Assembly (NCBI GenBank): GCA_027627225.1
Contig: CM051030.1
Span: 5,681,001-5,745,000 of the forward strand
Length of the DNA: 64,000 nucleotides
Direction of reading: 5' to 3'
From: Congeria kusceri
Taxonomy: Eukaryota > Mollusca > Bivalvia > Myida > Dreissenidae
The notes under the pieces: generated by a model
Seen by the model: only the letters and a program-made list of their open reading frames with translations
Database searches by the model: none
What the model was told of the DNA's origin: nothing
Made by a program: the position numbers and the translations under genes
In this document: piece by piece, positions 63,729 through 64,000 of the stretch
How the letters are laid out: every line of letters starts with the position of its first letter
Position numbering within the stretch: the stretch's first letter is position 1

Positions 63729-64000
63729 TTTGTAGATTTTCATCGTACACAAGTTCTGAAACAAGAACTCTTTTCAAAGAAATAGTATTGATCTTGCTGA
63801 TTACCATCTTATCCTTAAATAAACATTTTCTTGCTAGTGCTCCCCTTTTACTGCATACGGTAACAAGACGAATTCGGATTTTTAAGACAAAGCTTGATAT
63901 AATTTTGTATATATTTTTTTTTTACAAAAAGAGACATTTTTTCCCAAGGTTTATCCAATTCGTGAAATGAAATCCACAACTAACAAACAAACTGTTACTA

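Overview
The window is eukaryotic and repeat-rich, with no bacterial or viral gene organisation. It carries the 5' two-thirds of one gene, a PDE9A-type cGMP-specific phosphodiesterase, on the minus strand. Twelve coding exons lie between 53970 (start codon) and 2415. They join in a consistent reading frame to give codons 1-354; the C-terminal third of the catalytic domain lies beyond base 1. The catalytic residues fall at H252, H256, H292 and D293, the same numbers recalled for human PDE9A2, which supports the exon model. Invertebrate, most likely bivalve mollusc, is inferred from the gene's divergence from human and from dispersed repeats of bivalve type. Dreissena is a plausible genus by recollection of the palindromic element at 22880-23152, but this is unproven.

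Layout from gene 5' to 3' (right to left). The right flank (54-64 kb) holds a TATA-less promoter candidate with NRF1, CCAAT and X-box-like motifs, an 18-bp minisatellite, a tRNA-Val-derived SINE, a minisatellite split by a terminal-inverted-repeat element, a mollusc-type dispersed element and a 26-bp GGAGCTCC satellite. Exon 1 is at 53.9 kb. Intron 1 (about 20.8 kb) contains a 62-bp satellite (3.8 kb), a 53-bp satellite (5.1 kb), a GT-rich array (1 kb) and long dispersed repeats. Exons 2-7 (33.1-22.3 kb) are separated by foldback/MITE-like elements, a polypurine tract and microsatellites. Intron 7 (12.2 kb) holds a 3.5-kb array of about 40-bp units with two higher-order regimes. Exons 8-12 (10.0-2.4 kb) are separated by further minisatellites, and the left edge is another minisatellite inside intron 12.

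The most unusual signals are where exons meet repeats. Several arrays touch or copy splice sites: the exon 12 donor, the exon 2 acceptor and the exon 3 acceptor all have near-copies inside neighbouring repeats. Exon 11 has fragmentary duplicates on both sides, one with the metal-binding His changed to Tyr. A 21-nt in-frame candidate microexon in intron 6 would add exactly one heptad to the N-terminal coiled coil. Most long open frames in the window are by-products of tandem repeats, not genes.
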